Assembly: GCA_016165875.1 (NCBI GenBank)
Contig: JABBOT010000005.1
Span: 29,531,943 to 29,595,942 of the forward strand
Reading direction: 5' to 3'
DNA length: 64,000 nt
Source: Acanthopleura granulata
Taxonomy: Eukaryota; Mollusca; Polyplacophora; Chitonida; Chitonidae
Shown here: positions 21,720-34,863 of the stretch, one piece after another
Position numbering within the stretch: the stretch's first letter is position 1
Layout of the letters: each line of letters opens with the position of its first letter
The notes under the pieces: generated by a model
What the model saw: only the letters and a program-made list of their open reading frames with translations
The model's database searches: none
Told to the model about the DNA's origin: nothing
Position numbers and translations under genes: made by a program

Positions 21720-24700
21720 GCACAAACTATTCACGGTGAGCTTTATCAATTAATGTTAATCCATCTATTTTCTGGCAACTAATTCCCGATATTAGACAAG
21801 TGACCCATAGGAATTACACTTGTATTTGTTGGTTCACTTCACCGCACCTATGTACCCTGCGGCGACGCAGTGAACAGTTATGCATGAGGCGCAGTGGAAA
21901 TTATACCTCCAGCCATACAGTTATTGACATATCTATGTTAGTTTGGATAATCTGCTAATATGCACATGTACCCATAGTTCCATTACTAGTATAGATAGTG
22001 ATCTGACAATTTGCACGTAGGCGATAACCATGCAGAGTTACTCTGAATACACGTAACAATGTCCATTAGCGGTTATCCCCTCCACGTGTATAGCGCACAC
22101 TTCAGAGGTGGTCGCGAATTGTTCTAGAAACTAAGACTGACCTACTAGACAAGAACCCCCCTGGTCAGTTACACATTTCTGCTCCAGCCGTCAACAGTTG
22201 CCTGATTCTTTCAAAAGAGTCTTAGATATGTCAAAACACGAAAGAGCAGAAAATAACTTTTGGCAAAAGAGCGTTGATCCTTCTGGACTCCACCACCAAA
22301 CTGAGGTCGCAACAGTGGGCATTAGTTAATCCCTTTTGCCTAACAGGATTAGCCATTATTGGATTGACAGAGACTGATTACCCTTGTACAAAATGTCCGA
22401 TTGTTAACATTTGGAGTTCAGACGCTGCCCGGAGTGTTGACTCATGTACGACAAACCGATGTTCTAGGCACAGTGAATACAATCACTTGTTAAATCAAAA
22501 TGCCGTTTTATGAAAGAGAGCAAAATAGATGTCATCTGTGCAATAATTAATGCTGTTTGACCATTGCACGAAGATTACATATTTTGCTCATTGTAGGAGC
22601 CAGTAGAGACTAGTGGATGGGTATATAAGGACAAGTTATCCGCCTTTGGCAAACTACTGACCAAGAACCTTCTCCTCTGGACCATGACTCAAGGCAGTGC
22701 AGCTCAAAGCAGGCAGAGTCAGGCCAGCTCACCAAGTGTCGCTTATGTCTATAGATTCGGGGAATTCCCGTCGTTGCTATGATACACCAAAATTCGAGCA
22801 TGATACCGAAACCTCAAACATTAAATAAGAAATGAACATTTACAATTCTTAGTAAACATGTATTGTTGTTTGATAGCACTTCTCAATTAACCTAGATCAC
22901 CGTCAGTTTGCCACAGCAGTATCGGGAATGACGCGTAGGCCTACATAACTCAATCGTAAGTGGATAGAACAAGGTGATTTCATACATCAACAAGTAACCA
23001 GGGCACACACAACTTTTTAACAGACGTCCAACGACGTGAATATCATTCAAGAAACTCGTGTGTTTGATTGTTACCAAGCACGCTGAAATCCGCGTCCATT
23101 TTCTTTGAATTTCGCCCAGGTGAATCCAAAATAGCTGCACCTTCAACTTTTGAATACTATAAGGGAAATTTTTGCACTTCATTACATAATCAATGGATCA
23201 CCAAAATAGTAAAGCCAATAATTGTTATAAAGAATTTAAAACCACGTTTTTAAATATTTTGCAAGCTTACTCACAAAAATATTTTTTTAAAAATTTAAAT
23301 AGGATTAAACTTTTTGTCTACATATCAAACAAGATACTCCTTCATCTCCTCTTTCTAATACATGTTTTTTGAAAGGCTATCTCGCACCATCTAGCGTGCA
23401 TTTACTGAAATACAAAATTCAAGAAAGGTTAAGATCCCTTGGCTACCGTGGCAACTGTAGATGTGAACGAACAATGTTGGTCAAGTTTATGTCATGCCAT
23501 GACTACAAAGTGCATACATACGTACATATATAAATTAGTTTACATGGCGATTCCATGCCATGGAATGATTTGCGCCAAAGCAGTAAGATGTGTTTCAAGG
23601 ATTCAATGACTACAAAGTCCTTCGACAAGTTTTACGGAAATTAGAAAAAATTTGTCTATACACTGGCCTTGAGCTCTTGGAGATGTGTCCACCGTAGAAA
23701 AATAGCGTCAGCGTTCGTCTCTGTTCATACCATTTCCAGGGTGAGTAGTTCAAAGGCACAGAATTGAATGAGTTACCTGTCTTCAGCGACAGCCTGACTA
23801 AAGAGCGCCACTGGTTTCGTGCATTTATGGTTTACTTTTTTATTTATTTATTTAGTCTAGTAGCCTCATAATATTTCTCAGGAGAAGAACCACCAGAACA
23901 TTTGTTTTTCATGGAAAAATCTGAACCTCAGCGGTCAAATTCCCATGCATGCTTGCACTTGAAAATACAAGGAACAGCTGACAGGTTTCGTCTTGTCAGA
24001 CACTCAAGGCAAGCAAACGGTAATGTTTCTATGTGTACGTTCCATTTGTTTAGAGATGAATAATTCCGTCACAACATACCACGTGAAATGTTGTATTGGG
24101 GTTGTTCCAGAAATGATTGCAACAGATCAGATGCCTTAATATTAGACAGAAATTAAGATCGAAAGAGGAGTAAATTATGAGAGAAACAAAATGAGCATAA
24201 TACAGACAATTTATTCATTTATCAAATTGGAGACCCATTTCACCTTTTTTCGGTGCCTAGTTGGAATTTTATTTCTTAACGCTGTTGTTATGCTGTTGCC
24301 TTTGGTAGAACAGAGCAAGCGTAGTACTTATTACTCACATCGTTGAAAATTTTCTTGTCCTTATCAGGAAGAGAAAGGCTCTGATGTATTTCGCCGTTTG
24401 TGGAACAGTTCCTTGTCAATGCGCGACGAGAACAGCTTGGCCGCCCTGATTATCCCTGATGATCATTCCAAAGTAGACGTAAAGTAGTTAACCTACAGTT
24501 TGGTCAGTAAAATGCACATTCAAAAGGCCTTGTAATAATAATCTTTATGCCAGCACCCAAGTTTCTCTGGAAAGAAGTTAATTAATGTTCACTAAAAAGT
24601 CGTATTGTAGCCCAAAGGGGGATGGTTTGAGTAGAATCAAATTGTGTCACCTGAAAAGAGAAAAACCTTAGATGAAAGTATTTAATCATACACCTTCATC

Positions 24701-27700
24701 CGTTCTACGGTGAGACTTCAGGTTTAGGATGCTCATGTAAACCAGACATTTCGTTCCTATTCTCTTAAGATTGCCGTGTCATTGAATCCACACTAGAATC
24801 AAAATCAACTTTTCATTGGTCTTTCAACTAAAAATTACCTTTTCTCTTTTAGGGGATTCTAAAGATATTCCTTAATTTAGACACGAATATGTTCAACTAG
24901 GATGTAAGGTGATGTTATGTTGCTTCTTTTCCCCTTAGTGCATTGTGGATGCTTCCATGTCGCAGACTTTATTTCTGTATGTTGCAGCATGTCAACAGAA
25001 CAGAGTAAAGTGTCAAGCAGCGAAGTGCAAATGTCAATTAGATCGCGTTCAGCGTCAATCTGTCGAAGCAATGTTCCCATGGGCTACTCCATGTTGAGGA
25101 AATTTCTTTGCGGCTAGAAATGCTGTCTCAGTTGAACGACTAGATTCGTGGCGCGAAAAACTCGCACATTTAATCTCGTTTGTAGGGGTTCTCTTGAGAA
25201 TGTGACTGCCCCCTTTAATACTATAATTACGATCCGGGGATATTCTGAGCAATTACAATCTACTTAGTTTTACACCAACCACGCAAGAACTAGCTATAGA
25301 TAGCGACCAGTTACTTACTCCCCGTTCCTTGCAGCTGCGTCGAGTCGTGCATCTGATGTTCTAGATAATACACCCGCTTGTCTGTGCTAGAAAATACTCT
25401 TTAAATTAACAGTATTGGGTTTCTGTGTGGTTTCTTCTTTATAATCCTTATTATATCCACTTTCTTTTGGTTGTCTTTTCAAAGAGGCACAAATTATGCA
25501 ATCGAGGACTGATGTTATTTCTTCTCCAGTATGTTCCAGGCGCAGAATTGGTGAGGCTCCATTTTGGGGTTCTACAGAACAAGGTACCTTCATGTTACCA
25601 AATGAACATGTAGCTTTGACAATGTATTTCTAGGGCGGTTTTAATGCCACTTTTGTAAGCAGAACCATTTATACTATACATATTACACCTATTGTAGTTA
25701 CATATTTATTATTACTCGGGGGTTATTTTGGGGGTCTGCTTCGTCAAGAAAGCAAGGATGGACCAATGTGCAACGTAGGAAACCGAAGTTTAGAGCCGGA
25801 CAAATGCAGGTGAAGTAATTCTGCAGCTAATTTTTCTTCAGAATGGCCGTTAGGGGAAGCCCTTTCCACTTGTAATGTAGAAGTTATTATTTAAGAGCGA
25901 CCTGATATGTAATGCTGTTTTATTGAATGGGCTAAGAACACAGCACCTTTCGATGGGGACATATATTCCACATTTATCACGCCAAAACAAAATCCCGAGC
26001 AAATTCACATGCCAATAATGAAAAATTTTTTTCGGAAAACCAAAAACTTCACGGATCGGCATGTGCAGGGACAGAGGGACAAAGGGAAAACACTCCTGGT
26101 GTAGAGAAATTCAACGAGTTACGTGCCTTTGCCTAAGATCTGACTTAAGAACTACCCTTTCTTCTGAATATTTGTGCATTGAAAATACAATCCTGATAAT
26201 TTAGGAGCATTTTCTTGATGAATGACATCAAATATTTAAGCCACATTACGACATTAAGTGTTCAATGAAAAGCTTTCAATGTAGTCTTTTTAATGTTCGT
26301 CTATGTACATTCTTACTTTATTACTACTGGCATATACAAAACTGTTAAGTGTGACAAGTTTATGTGGGGCGTAATAGCATGTCATTGAAATCGTGCTTAA
26401 TGCTCTAAGAAGGCAGGCAATTTCGTGAAGGGAGGAGAGTGGAGATCCTAGGCAAACCGCCCTCCTTTCAAGGTATGGGCCTTTTCGACAAAGCTGGTAA
26501 CTTCACACAGGAGGCATAGCATTAAAGACTACAGCTTAGAGAGTAAAACCAGAGCATTGGCGACAGTGTGATAGTTGTGAAATGTTCACACGTTACTGTT
26601 TACATCTGGCCTCTTGGCAATTTATATCAGTTAGGATTTTATGCTAACTGTTCATATTAGTGCTTAAGTACATGTAAGAACAAAATTAGGTAAAAATTCG
26701 GTTCAGTAGATTGCAGTCATATTAGATGCAAGATACTAGACGTCACTGGTCTAGAATTACTCAAAATGCTGTGTAGAACTAGCTATAACAAGGAATATTC
26801 TATGCACGAAATTTGCAGAATTACTCAACTGAAGCCAACTTGATAAATTAGTGTTTGAAATATCTTGACGCAAACTGAATTGATCAATGTAGATTGATCC
26901 CATTAATGTCTCAGCTGCATACATATTTACTACTCATTTACCTGACTTATTTTCTCAAGTATTCCACACTTATCATGTCAGCTGTCGTATAATTGAGTGA
27001 AGGAAAGCGCAACATCTCGTTTCTAGTAAGCGGCCGCATGTGCCAAAATGGCTGACAGTCGCAAACATGGCAAAGAGCCAGTCATTTCAATCATTCAAGC
27101 CATCGACATGCACGTATATCTCCAGATATTGACCACAACTTTTTACATGATAATCTTTTCCCGATATGAGGAGTTCTCATGCAAGGTCACGCCATACGCC
27201 AGTTTCACCACAAACCCTAGCACAGATAAAAAAATAGAGAATATTGGCCTGGTTAATACGTACATGTGCCCTATGCAGATGGTTGATTTACCTCCCCTTT
27301 ATCAGCCAAATGCGGAGCTCTGCTGTCCCTACCGACTTGCACTTTCCATCTGTACAGAGTTACTTTATGCTCGTCAAGTGAAGATGATTAAAGTATAAAC
27401 GCTCTCATCCGGGTACAACAGACATCCCTGTTAACACAGGAATTCCTTCAAATAATATTACTTTAAAGAGACAACCACAGTGAAACACTGAATATAGTGA
27501 TTAGTTGACAACAAATTTTGATCTCAGATGCAGAAAAATCCTGTCCAATGCGCATTAAACGACAGAAAGAACGACAGTGTGATACTTGAGACTGGTAACA
27601 CGTAAACAGTAAGAATCGACCAATGAACGATTTACAGAAAGTACAAAGGCGGGATATGGGCTTGGTGTACACTCTGCATAAAAGCAACTGACTGTGCGCA

Positions 27701-28300
27701 GGCATATTCGTGTAGGTAAAAAATAATATGTTATCCAAAGTCGCTGGTTTGTTGTTGTGTTTTTGTTTTGTTTTGTTTTGTTCATTTTTTTTTTCTTATC
27801 GTTGAATAGAACTAAACCCCCTACTTATCATTCGTTGACAAGAACCTGTAACGAAAGAAAAAGTATCAACCAAGCAAGTCAATCATCCATGCGCAATTTT
27901 TAACATAGGCCCATAGAGAGGCATGGGATTCTCCCCTAGGCACTTGTTCAGAGGACATATTTAAATCTTGAGCAACCGCGAGCCCAGAATCACAATGTGT
28001 GAAAATTAGTTATTTCTACAGGTCTGGGTGGAGCTGCCTCCACATAATTGTCGGCCGTGAATATTTTTCCCCCTTTTGTTTCTTTTTATTTTCCTTTCTT
28101 TTTTCCTCTAATCTTCAGGGACGGCAATGCTTTTCTAGATGTTAAACAAACCCGTAGAGCAACCTATACTGCTTTCTGTCATGGTTTGTCTGTTCATGAT
28201 GGTTGCCCGTATTATACTGGAGTAAAAAGCGAAATGGACGCATCATTTCATCGAATGACACCTTCCTGCCACTGTCAATTGTTAAGCGATATGAAGCAGG
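21720..28300. other. Long unique stretch without recognisable gene
   Basis: About 6.6 kb with scattered frames below 120 codons, none convincing. The largest ATG-initiated one (27048-27398, 116 codons) has a fair start context (caaaatggctg) but no recognisable motif. A tatttatttattta patch near 23.84 kb could be an old SINE tail. Confidence 0.45.
27748..27795. repeat. T-rich (GTTTT)n tract
   Basis: tgttgttgtgtttttgtttt, gttttgttttgttc and a T9 run. Low complexity. Confidence 0.85.
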
Positions 28301-28306
28301 GACGAT

Positions 28307-28357
28307 ACCTTAACCTAACGACCTTAACCTTTTAACTAACCCTAACCTTAACCCTAA
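28307..28357. repeat. Telomere-like CCCTAA-type degenerate repeat
   Basis: The stretch contains ccttaacctaacgacctta, accttttaactaaccctaac and cttaaccctaa, that is, imperfect copies of the animal telomere repeat (CCCTAA)n mixed with ccttaa variants. It is only about 50 bp and interstitial, about 220 bp upstream of the 40-bp array. Confidence 0.6.
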
Positions 28358-28580
28358 TATTAAGCTGCCAATTCCCTAAGGCTTGTTCACACCTCTGGCC
28401 ATGAACCTTTGTAAAAACTCGGTGAATACTATATCAAATCGCCTTTATCATCGTGCAATAAAAAGATGTCTAAAAAAATTGCTCATTGTAGAATCGATCT
28501 TTGTCTATTAAAGGTTATTAATGTTCAGCAGTTGAGCACTGTGGTAATGTGGATTTATTCAGCAGAGTCTCCTGACGTGA

Positions 28581-28740
28581 CTTGTTATGATCAGCATACA
28601 CTCTGTACCTGTGTGCCAGAGTTGTCATGATCAGCATACACCCTGTACCTGTGTGCCAGAGTTGTTATGATCAGCATAGACCCTGTACCTGTGTGCCAGA
28701 GTTGTTATGATCAGCATAGACCCTGTACCTGTGTGCCAGA
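28581..28740. repeat. 40-bp minisatellite, four units
   Basis: Units at 28581, 28621, 28661 and 28701 are exactly 40 bp each (gttgttatgatcagcataga, ccctgtacctgtgtgccaga). Units 3 and 4 are identical and units 1 and 2 differ by a few bases. A partial fifth (gttgctgtga) follows. The low divergence marks a recent expansion. Confidence 0.9.
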
Positions 28741-29854
28741 GTTGCTGTGAGTTGTGTCAACAAAATCCTTTATACATTATTAGTACAAAGATCCGCTAAA
28801 AATGTGTCCGATATTTGATGTGTTCACCAGTGACACTTCTGAATCATATACGTGTTGGGACAAAGACAAACAGGTGTCAAATCAGTAAGGAACAGCTGAT
28901 CATTAACGACACGATTTCCTTCGTCAGCAAATATATGAAAAGTCATCTTTTTTTTCTTTGTTTTATAAAAGCCCTGCCCCGCCTATTATGGTGAATGTTA
29001 ATTGTCAGCTTTGAGCATAATAACTCGGGTGTGCAGTTCTCCCCAATTAAACGCACAGAGTCAACTCATAATAGGGCCTTCATGGAGACTCAACGGTCTT
29101 ATGTTAATGCAGTTTAACTGCAATTCTGTGGATGAAAAAACATTCGACAAAGTGGTTAAAGAGGGCTAGATCAGAAAATTCATGCATGAGACACTTAGAA
29201 TATGATGTAAAGAACACCAAGCAATTGGCTTATATACATTAATTTGAATGGTTTCATGTTGCACACATGGCTAGCTGAAATTAGAATTGCGAGGGTTTTA
29301 TGTCGTCTAGCTCTTCTCTTTATGTTAAAAAGTAAAGAAAGCAACGGAAACTCTGTTTACAACAATACATTTATTTTCAATGGCTGCTTAAACCTTTGTT
29401 TTTTTGAAAATATGGCTAATTAACAAAAACAATAAATCTAGATCGTCTGTTATGTTAAAGCTAACTATGCTTGCTTGTTTTCTCTGTTCAACAATTTTGC
29501 ATGATAACCAGAAAATGAGGTTCATGGTTGGGTAGAGGCATGTTTCGTTAATCTCCTGTGTTCGAGTCGGTAAAATAGACGACTAATTTACAATCTCCCA
29601 ACGCTTGATTAAATCTAACTGCTAAGACTTTTCAAAGTTACACAGTGGATATTTCCGCGTACAACCTTCTTGAAAACAATGATATAATGCAGTGAATCCA
29701 AATTTATGCACATTGGGTTCATTTTCAGGTGTGCACGTTTTCAATTATTTGCCATTTTTATAAGCGGTGGGTGAACGTGAAAGTGAGGCTCACAAAATGG
29801 GCAAACTGGTAAATGTGAAATTGAAAATGCTTGTCACCGGGATTAAGCATCTAG

Positions 29855-29950
29855 TATGTCCATAGGGGGAAATCTGAATATGAGGATGTTTCTAAATATG
29901 GAAATATGTAGATAGGCAAATGTGCTGAGTGGGCACTTGCAGTTGAGGAT
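29855..29950. repeat. 16-17-bp degenerate tandem repeat, block 1
   Basis: Variants of ggaaatatgtagatga recur here (agggggaaatctgaatatga, atatggaaatatgtagatag, gcaaatgtgctgagtggg). The same motif forms a second block at about 30575-30830, some 600 bp downstream. Confidence 0.5.
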
Positions 29951-30574
29951 AATACAAGTACCAATGAAAGAATTTCGAATTCGAACTCTTTTGTTCTCCA
30001 AAGGTAAAAAAGAGTACAACTGTACATCGGCATCGGAAGCTGTCATCATGGGGGGCGACTACCACAGCCAACTTTAGGCATTCTGGTCAAAATTAAGCCA
30101 CTAAAATATAGAGCTGAAAATGTCATGTATGATTAGAGTTCATCTATGTTTAATTGATCTCACCCCTTGTTTGTCATTTCCCCTGACTTGGGAACACTCG
30201 CCTTGACTTGTTCCGATGTCTGTGATGTATCATGTGACTGGTAGAGAACAGACAACTTTTTTGAACCTGAATTTACTGAATGCCTATTTCCCAGTGTTCA
30301 GAGGATATAAATTACATATCTTTCCTTTAGCAAATTCTTACATTCACAAACCTTCAGCTCCTCGGTTTACTAATCTAAACAACTTTTTGGCACACTCTTT
30401 CAGGCGCCTATGCTATAGTAAATATAAGCAGAGAATCTCTGTCTAACATTTTTGTAAGCCAGCATGAGCTGGGCGTGAACTGTGTCATAAGGCGCGCTAA
30501 TCTTCTCGGCCACCGAAGCCCCCACACATGCCAAGTGGGAAAACGTACACACGAGTAAATGTGCAGTAAGTAAG

Positions 30575-30830
30575 GAGCGCAAACAGTGGGAAATATCTAC
30601 AGTTGGGAAATGATCAGTAGGGAAAGGTCCATATGGGGAAATTTGTAGATGAGGAAATGTGTATACAGCAAGCATACCATGGAGGAATAGTTATGCACGG
30701 GTGCTGGATGTGCAATATAGTGGAATGTGCAGATGGAGAAATTTGCATATGAGGAAAGGTGTAGTAATGCGGTATGCAGGGGTGGACAGTTTGCAAGCAA
30801 ATACGAATGTGCATATAGAGAATATTTTCG
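30575..30830. repeat. 16-17-bp degenerate tandem repeat, block 2
   Basis: Successive units read gggaaatatctacagtt, gggaaatgatcagta, gggaaaggtccatatg, gggaaatttgtagatga, ggaaatgtgtatacag, then further diverged units. Several minus-strand open frames rich in Phe-Pro-His arise from this periodicity and are not genes. Confidence 0.6.
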
Positions 30831-32218
30831 GATTCCTAGACAGGAATGCCATTGTATTGTAGGTAGGCGTATAGAGGTTGTATTGTCTCAACAAAAGAGT
30901 CACCGGAGAGAAGTTTGGTATGATCTGCCTGACATGTGAAGTCACAAAAATGTACATGTATATAGAGTTTTCCAGCGACACTTAATGCTGTATTTTTTGC
31001 GATAAAATGTATACAATGAATTTGCTTCTGTTTTTGCTGAAAAATAAGAATAGAAAGGTGTTCTTTTAAACTTGCTATTAACCTCATATCAGCATTTCTG
31101 TCAAGTCTATCTCGTCTTTCTGTCCACACGATATCTTCTGACACTTAGGTTCATTCTGGTACATAACAAATACTACTCTGTCTTCATGGCCATATATATT
31201 TGTTATAAAATATTTCATGGTGAAAGGTGTTAGTACAATAAGATAAAAGGTGATTTGTGAACAAATTGGTCTATTTCTCTTATTCTCACCAAAGCTCAAT
31301 TGCTAGTCACATGCACATCTGTCGGTTTGATTTTTCCTGGATTATTAAAAGCGCGTGAAACACATGCTGACGGACAGTTCACTACGGTAGCTATGGAAAC
31401 CATGCTCGTTACCACGCGATCACTAGTCATGTGATTATATAGACGTAATGTGCATATCAATAATGTTTGCACGGATTAAATGTGCCCTGTATGTATTAAT
31501 ACTATGACATTGTATTACCAGTGTTTTCGCCCTATGCCTCGAACCTACAACAACAACATCCTCCTTTAAACATTTATACTGTTCTACAACATATATATTA
31601 ATAACAGTTTTATTTTTTCTTCACTTTCTGAACTATTATTTCGCAAATTTACAAATCTTTAAACTGAAATGGTGTCTCTATTTTATTAAGCAGCCATGGT
31701 TCTTAACAATAAATTGTTTTTGGTAACTAAAAGTTATGAACACATCTTTAATATCAAGCAGATATAGAGTGTTATGAGAAAGCAAACTTTATGAATGATG
31801 GGATAATATCTTTAATGCTGTAGTCACTTTTGTCGCATCTCTTCTAGGATGTCATTCTTTCACGTGCTGGTGACAGATTTCGTGTATCGTGTTTCTTAAC
31901 ATGTCGCGTACATGCATAGCTTAGTCTTGTAACAGAGACTTTTGAAAATAAATCGTCATTGCAGTAATACGTAAACATAGTCGCTACATGTTGTTTGTCT
32001 TTCTCATGTTTTAATGCTATTTAATTAAGTAGTCAGTATGTCCTTGTCTTATAGTCTCATTTTATTAATTATGGACGATCTGATTTATTTGTTTGTAGTG
32101 TAAACGTTTCTGTTGTTTCATATATTATATACATGTATGTATGGTCTGTTATGTCTATTTTCTATTATTATATTATTTGTAACTAATTTTTGTTCTGTCC
32201 TGTACATATGTTACATGT
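30831..32218. other. No recognisable gene
   Basis: AT-rich unique DNA, holding only the X-box match at 31387 and short random-looking frames. Confidence 0.45.
31387..31400 (+). promoter_or_regulatory. RFX X-box consensus match
   Basis: gtagctatggaaac fits the X-box consensus GTHNYYATRRNAAC at every position. RFX factors use X-boxes to drive ciliary genes across animals. I estimate roughly 0.4 chance matches per window of this size on both strands, and no gene start is visible, so this is only a candidate. Confidence 0.2.
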
Positions 32219-32296
32219 TGTCAAGGAGACCCATAAGAGGCCAATCGGCTGTGGGGAATCCTCGTTAAACGAATAAAGCATTACACTACATTACGT
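32219..32296 (+). mobile_element. Probable LINE-type 3' end, 5'-truncated
   Basis: tcaaggagacccataagagg, ccaatcggctgtggggaatc and ctcgttaaacgaataaagc end in a polyadenylation-type AATAAA and a short cattac/actacattac tail. The shape (3' UTR, AATAAA, short tandem tail, no reverse-transcriptase frame upstream) fits a strongly 5'-truncated LINE. The phrase 'tggggaatcctcgttaaa' resembles LINE 3' ends I remember from invertebrates. A gene 3' UTR is the alternative. Confidence 0.4.
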
Positions 32297-33020
32297 GTTT
32301 TAGCTGATAATACAGTAAGCCTTACACTATTGTCCACCACAGAAGCGGCATGGGTTTACAAAAGATTCATAAATAAATGAATATATTCTGAAAAGTAGCC
32401 GTACACAATAACTCTGACCATGGTGTTAAACATTATCTTCTTGTATATTTGTACATTTGTGCATTTTGTGCGCGTGTAAATATAATAAGCAAATATATAG
32501 AATGCTTATCTTCAGAAAAAATGCTCGTGTCTTTAGGGAAACACTATCATGACATTCAGTACAAAGTATATTAACAACACAGGAAAATATGGTCATATTT
32601 AACACCGAGAGATTGTTTTCCTCGTCAGGACATATGTAAAAATATATAGGAAAATTAATTAAGAAAAAAATTAACAGTAATTCAGATTTTTGAAATAGAT
32701 GTATTTCGGCGGTAATATCAGTCCGCATTACATTGTCAAGAATAAATATGACAGGTGGAAAATGCTCTCTTTAATCCATCAGTGCCAGCTAGAGCTTCAC
32801 TGAATATTTTGAAGATGAATGACATAAAACAGTATTGCAATATTAATATCTTCCGTCAGACCTACCTGGTAAAACAAGCCCTAGTGCAGTTACATAAAAC
32901 ACCTTTGACAATCTGTTAATCAAATTCCACCTATGCCACAAAGCATTTAATTTGTACATCAACACCATGCATTCCGATGAAAAAACGCACAATTTGTCGC
33001 CCGCTTTTTATTGTTCTGTT

Positions 33021-33064
33021 GTTTTTTCTTTGTTTTTTTTCTGTTTTTTTTTTCTTTTTTTTTT
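33021..33064. repeat. Poly-T rich tract
   Basis: Runs of six to eleven T separated by single c or g. Low complexity; it may be an eroded retroelement tail. Confidence 0.85.
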
Positions 33065-34773
33065 GTCAAATTAAAAAACTCATCTTTCATGCCGTCGACC
33101 TGTTTGTTTTGGACATAATGTTTCATGTTCCCGTTTGACTGGTTTGAAACAGATACAAACAGTAAATATACTGACAGGTAAAACTACATGTAGATCACCT
33201 GCAACTTATCAAACCCTCCGAAACATGTCTCGCCGAAATTTATCTGTGCTGTAATCTCGTAGTGGATGAAAATGACTGCGAAAAGAAAGCTCCGAGATTC
33301 AAACTGGAATGAAGCACAGCAATTAAATATCGAGAGTTTCATCTATAAAGCACCTCACCCGATGTAATTATTTTGTACATTTTAGCAATATATTCGCATG
33401 TTGAAATGAATATTATCTTGTTAACATTTTTGTAGTGACATATGCATCATACCGTCATATATATGACTTCAGGGCTCCTAAATCCCAGTTTTAGTGTCAA
33501 CCGTATCTATGTATCTCTCTGAGTAAATGATAGCAGTACATTCATCGATCACATTTTTATAACTTCGTTCGGGATTTAGCAGATAATATTACCAAATTCC
33601 ACATAGGCAAGCTTAAGAAAGCAATCCATTTGTCGAAACTTTGTATGCACTTTGCATGACAATTCCTTACTTTTTGTAGAAGAGGACATTTGTTGCAAAT
33701 TTATTAAATATCTTATTTAATCCATAATTACATATCTTATATACGATGTAAAAATGTCATCCTTTTAAATAGTATTCTTCGACGATAAAATCAGTGATAT
33801 TCAGGAGCATGATTTTTTTCCCTGTTTTATGACGTTTGAAGCCAATGTCTCAGAAGACCCTTGAAACCACTCTGCTGTATAGTTACTGTTTTCTGGTTGT
33901 TATCAGTTTTGCTGATAACGATGTCTACGTTGTGTTCATCCGGGACTTGGTCATGAGGGCTTTGGGGGTAAACAGGTATAAAGTTATACGGCACTCATGT
34001 GTTACATGTAAGAGAATATTGGTCAAGCCAGCTTTACATTGAAATCTGTGGAAAGTTGCCCAGTGATTTTTGCACTTCGAAGCAAGTTCCAAAAGGCTCA
34101 CTTGCGTTTTTTTCCCCAGGGTTTCCATGTATACATGACCCGTTATGATTGCTAACTTATCGATCCGTCAGGTTTCATCCGCACATAAACCTGATCTTCA
34201 TCGTTTAAGTGAAATATTCATTAAAACAGCGTGAAGCTTCAATCTTATGACCAATACATATATTTTCTCTAATAAATATTTCATGGTTGATGATGATGAT
34301 TGCAATTTACTGTCGCCCCGCCTATACCAGCAACCTGGATGTTTTCTACTCTCACGGAGGCAGGGAGTCAGTCGAGATTTAGAGTGTCGTCTTAGCTGTA
34401 TAGCTATCAAATGTTTGAGTTTGACACAGTCTTGTTTCGCACAATTATTATTCTGTAGTCAACATGGTCACTTGAAATGCAAGTCATAACTGCCAATAAC
34501 TAATTATTAGTTCGGAAAAGCATTGCGTACAATATAAATAATTTCTAGAATTGTATATCTGAATTATTTGCATTCATTTCATGATTAAGTTGTAATTCTT
34601 CCAGTTGATTGGAAGTAATTAATCATTAAATATGAATTAACGCATTTAGTGCCTCATTAGAATTAAATCTGAAACGTAGAAAAGTTCTTTTAAAAGAAAT
34701 AGCTTATCATCACTGGGCACCATTTCGCAAAATCCTAGGCTCGTGTGCTGTATATATGTATGCTTTTGAACCG

Positions 34774-34863
34774 CAAAACGAAAAACAAAAACACCCCCCA
34801 AAAAACAAACAAAAAAACAAAACAAAACAAAAAAAAAAACAAAACCAACACAAAACAAAAAAC
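34774..34863. repeat. A-rich (CAAAA)n tract
   Basis: About 90 bp of a, aac and caaaa units with one c6 run. Lys/Asn open frames on plus and Phe/Cys/Val frames on minus are artefacts of it. Confidence 0.9.

Noticed and set aside
23836..23895. tatttatttattta followed by weak SINE-like text
   Set aside because: Only the low-complexity tail resembles the SINE; the body does not align.
27048..27398. 116-codon plus-strand ATG frame with fair start context
   Set aside because: No recognisable motif, no supporting splice or promoter context, and frames of this length are expected by chance among six frames of 64 kb.
28581..28740. Regular repeats considered as a CRISPR array
   Set aside because: Units are contiguous without unique spacers and the genome is clearly animal.
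29522..29572. tRNA-like ggttgggtagagg ... gtgttcgagtcgg
   Set aside because: The A box is poor, no acceptor or anticodon stems can be drawn, and no SINE body follows; chance similarity is likely.
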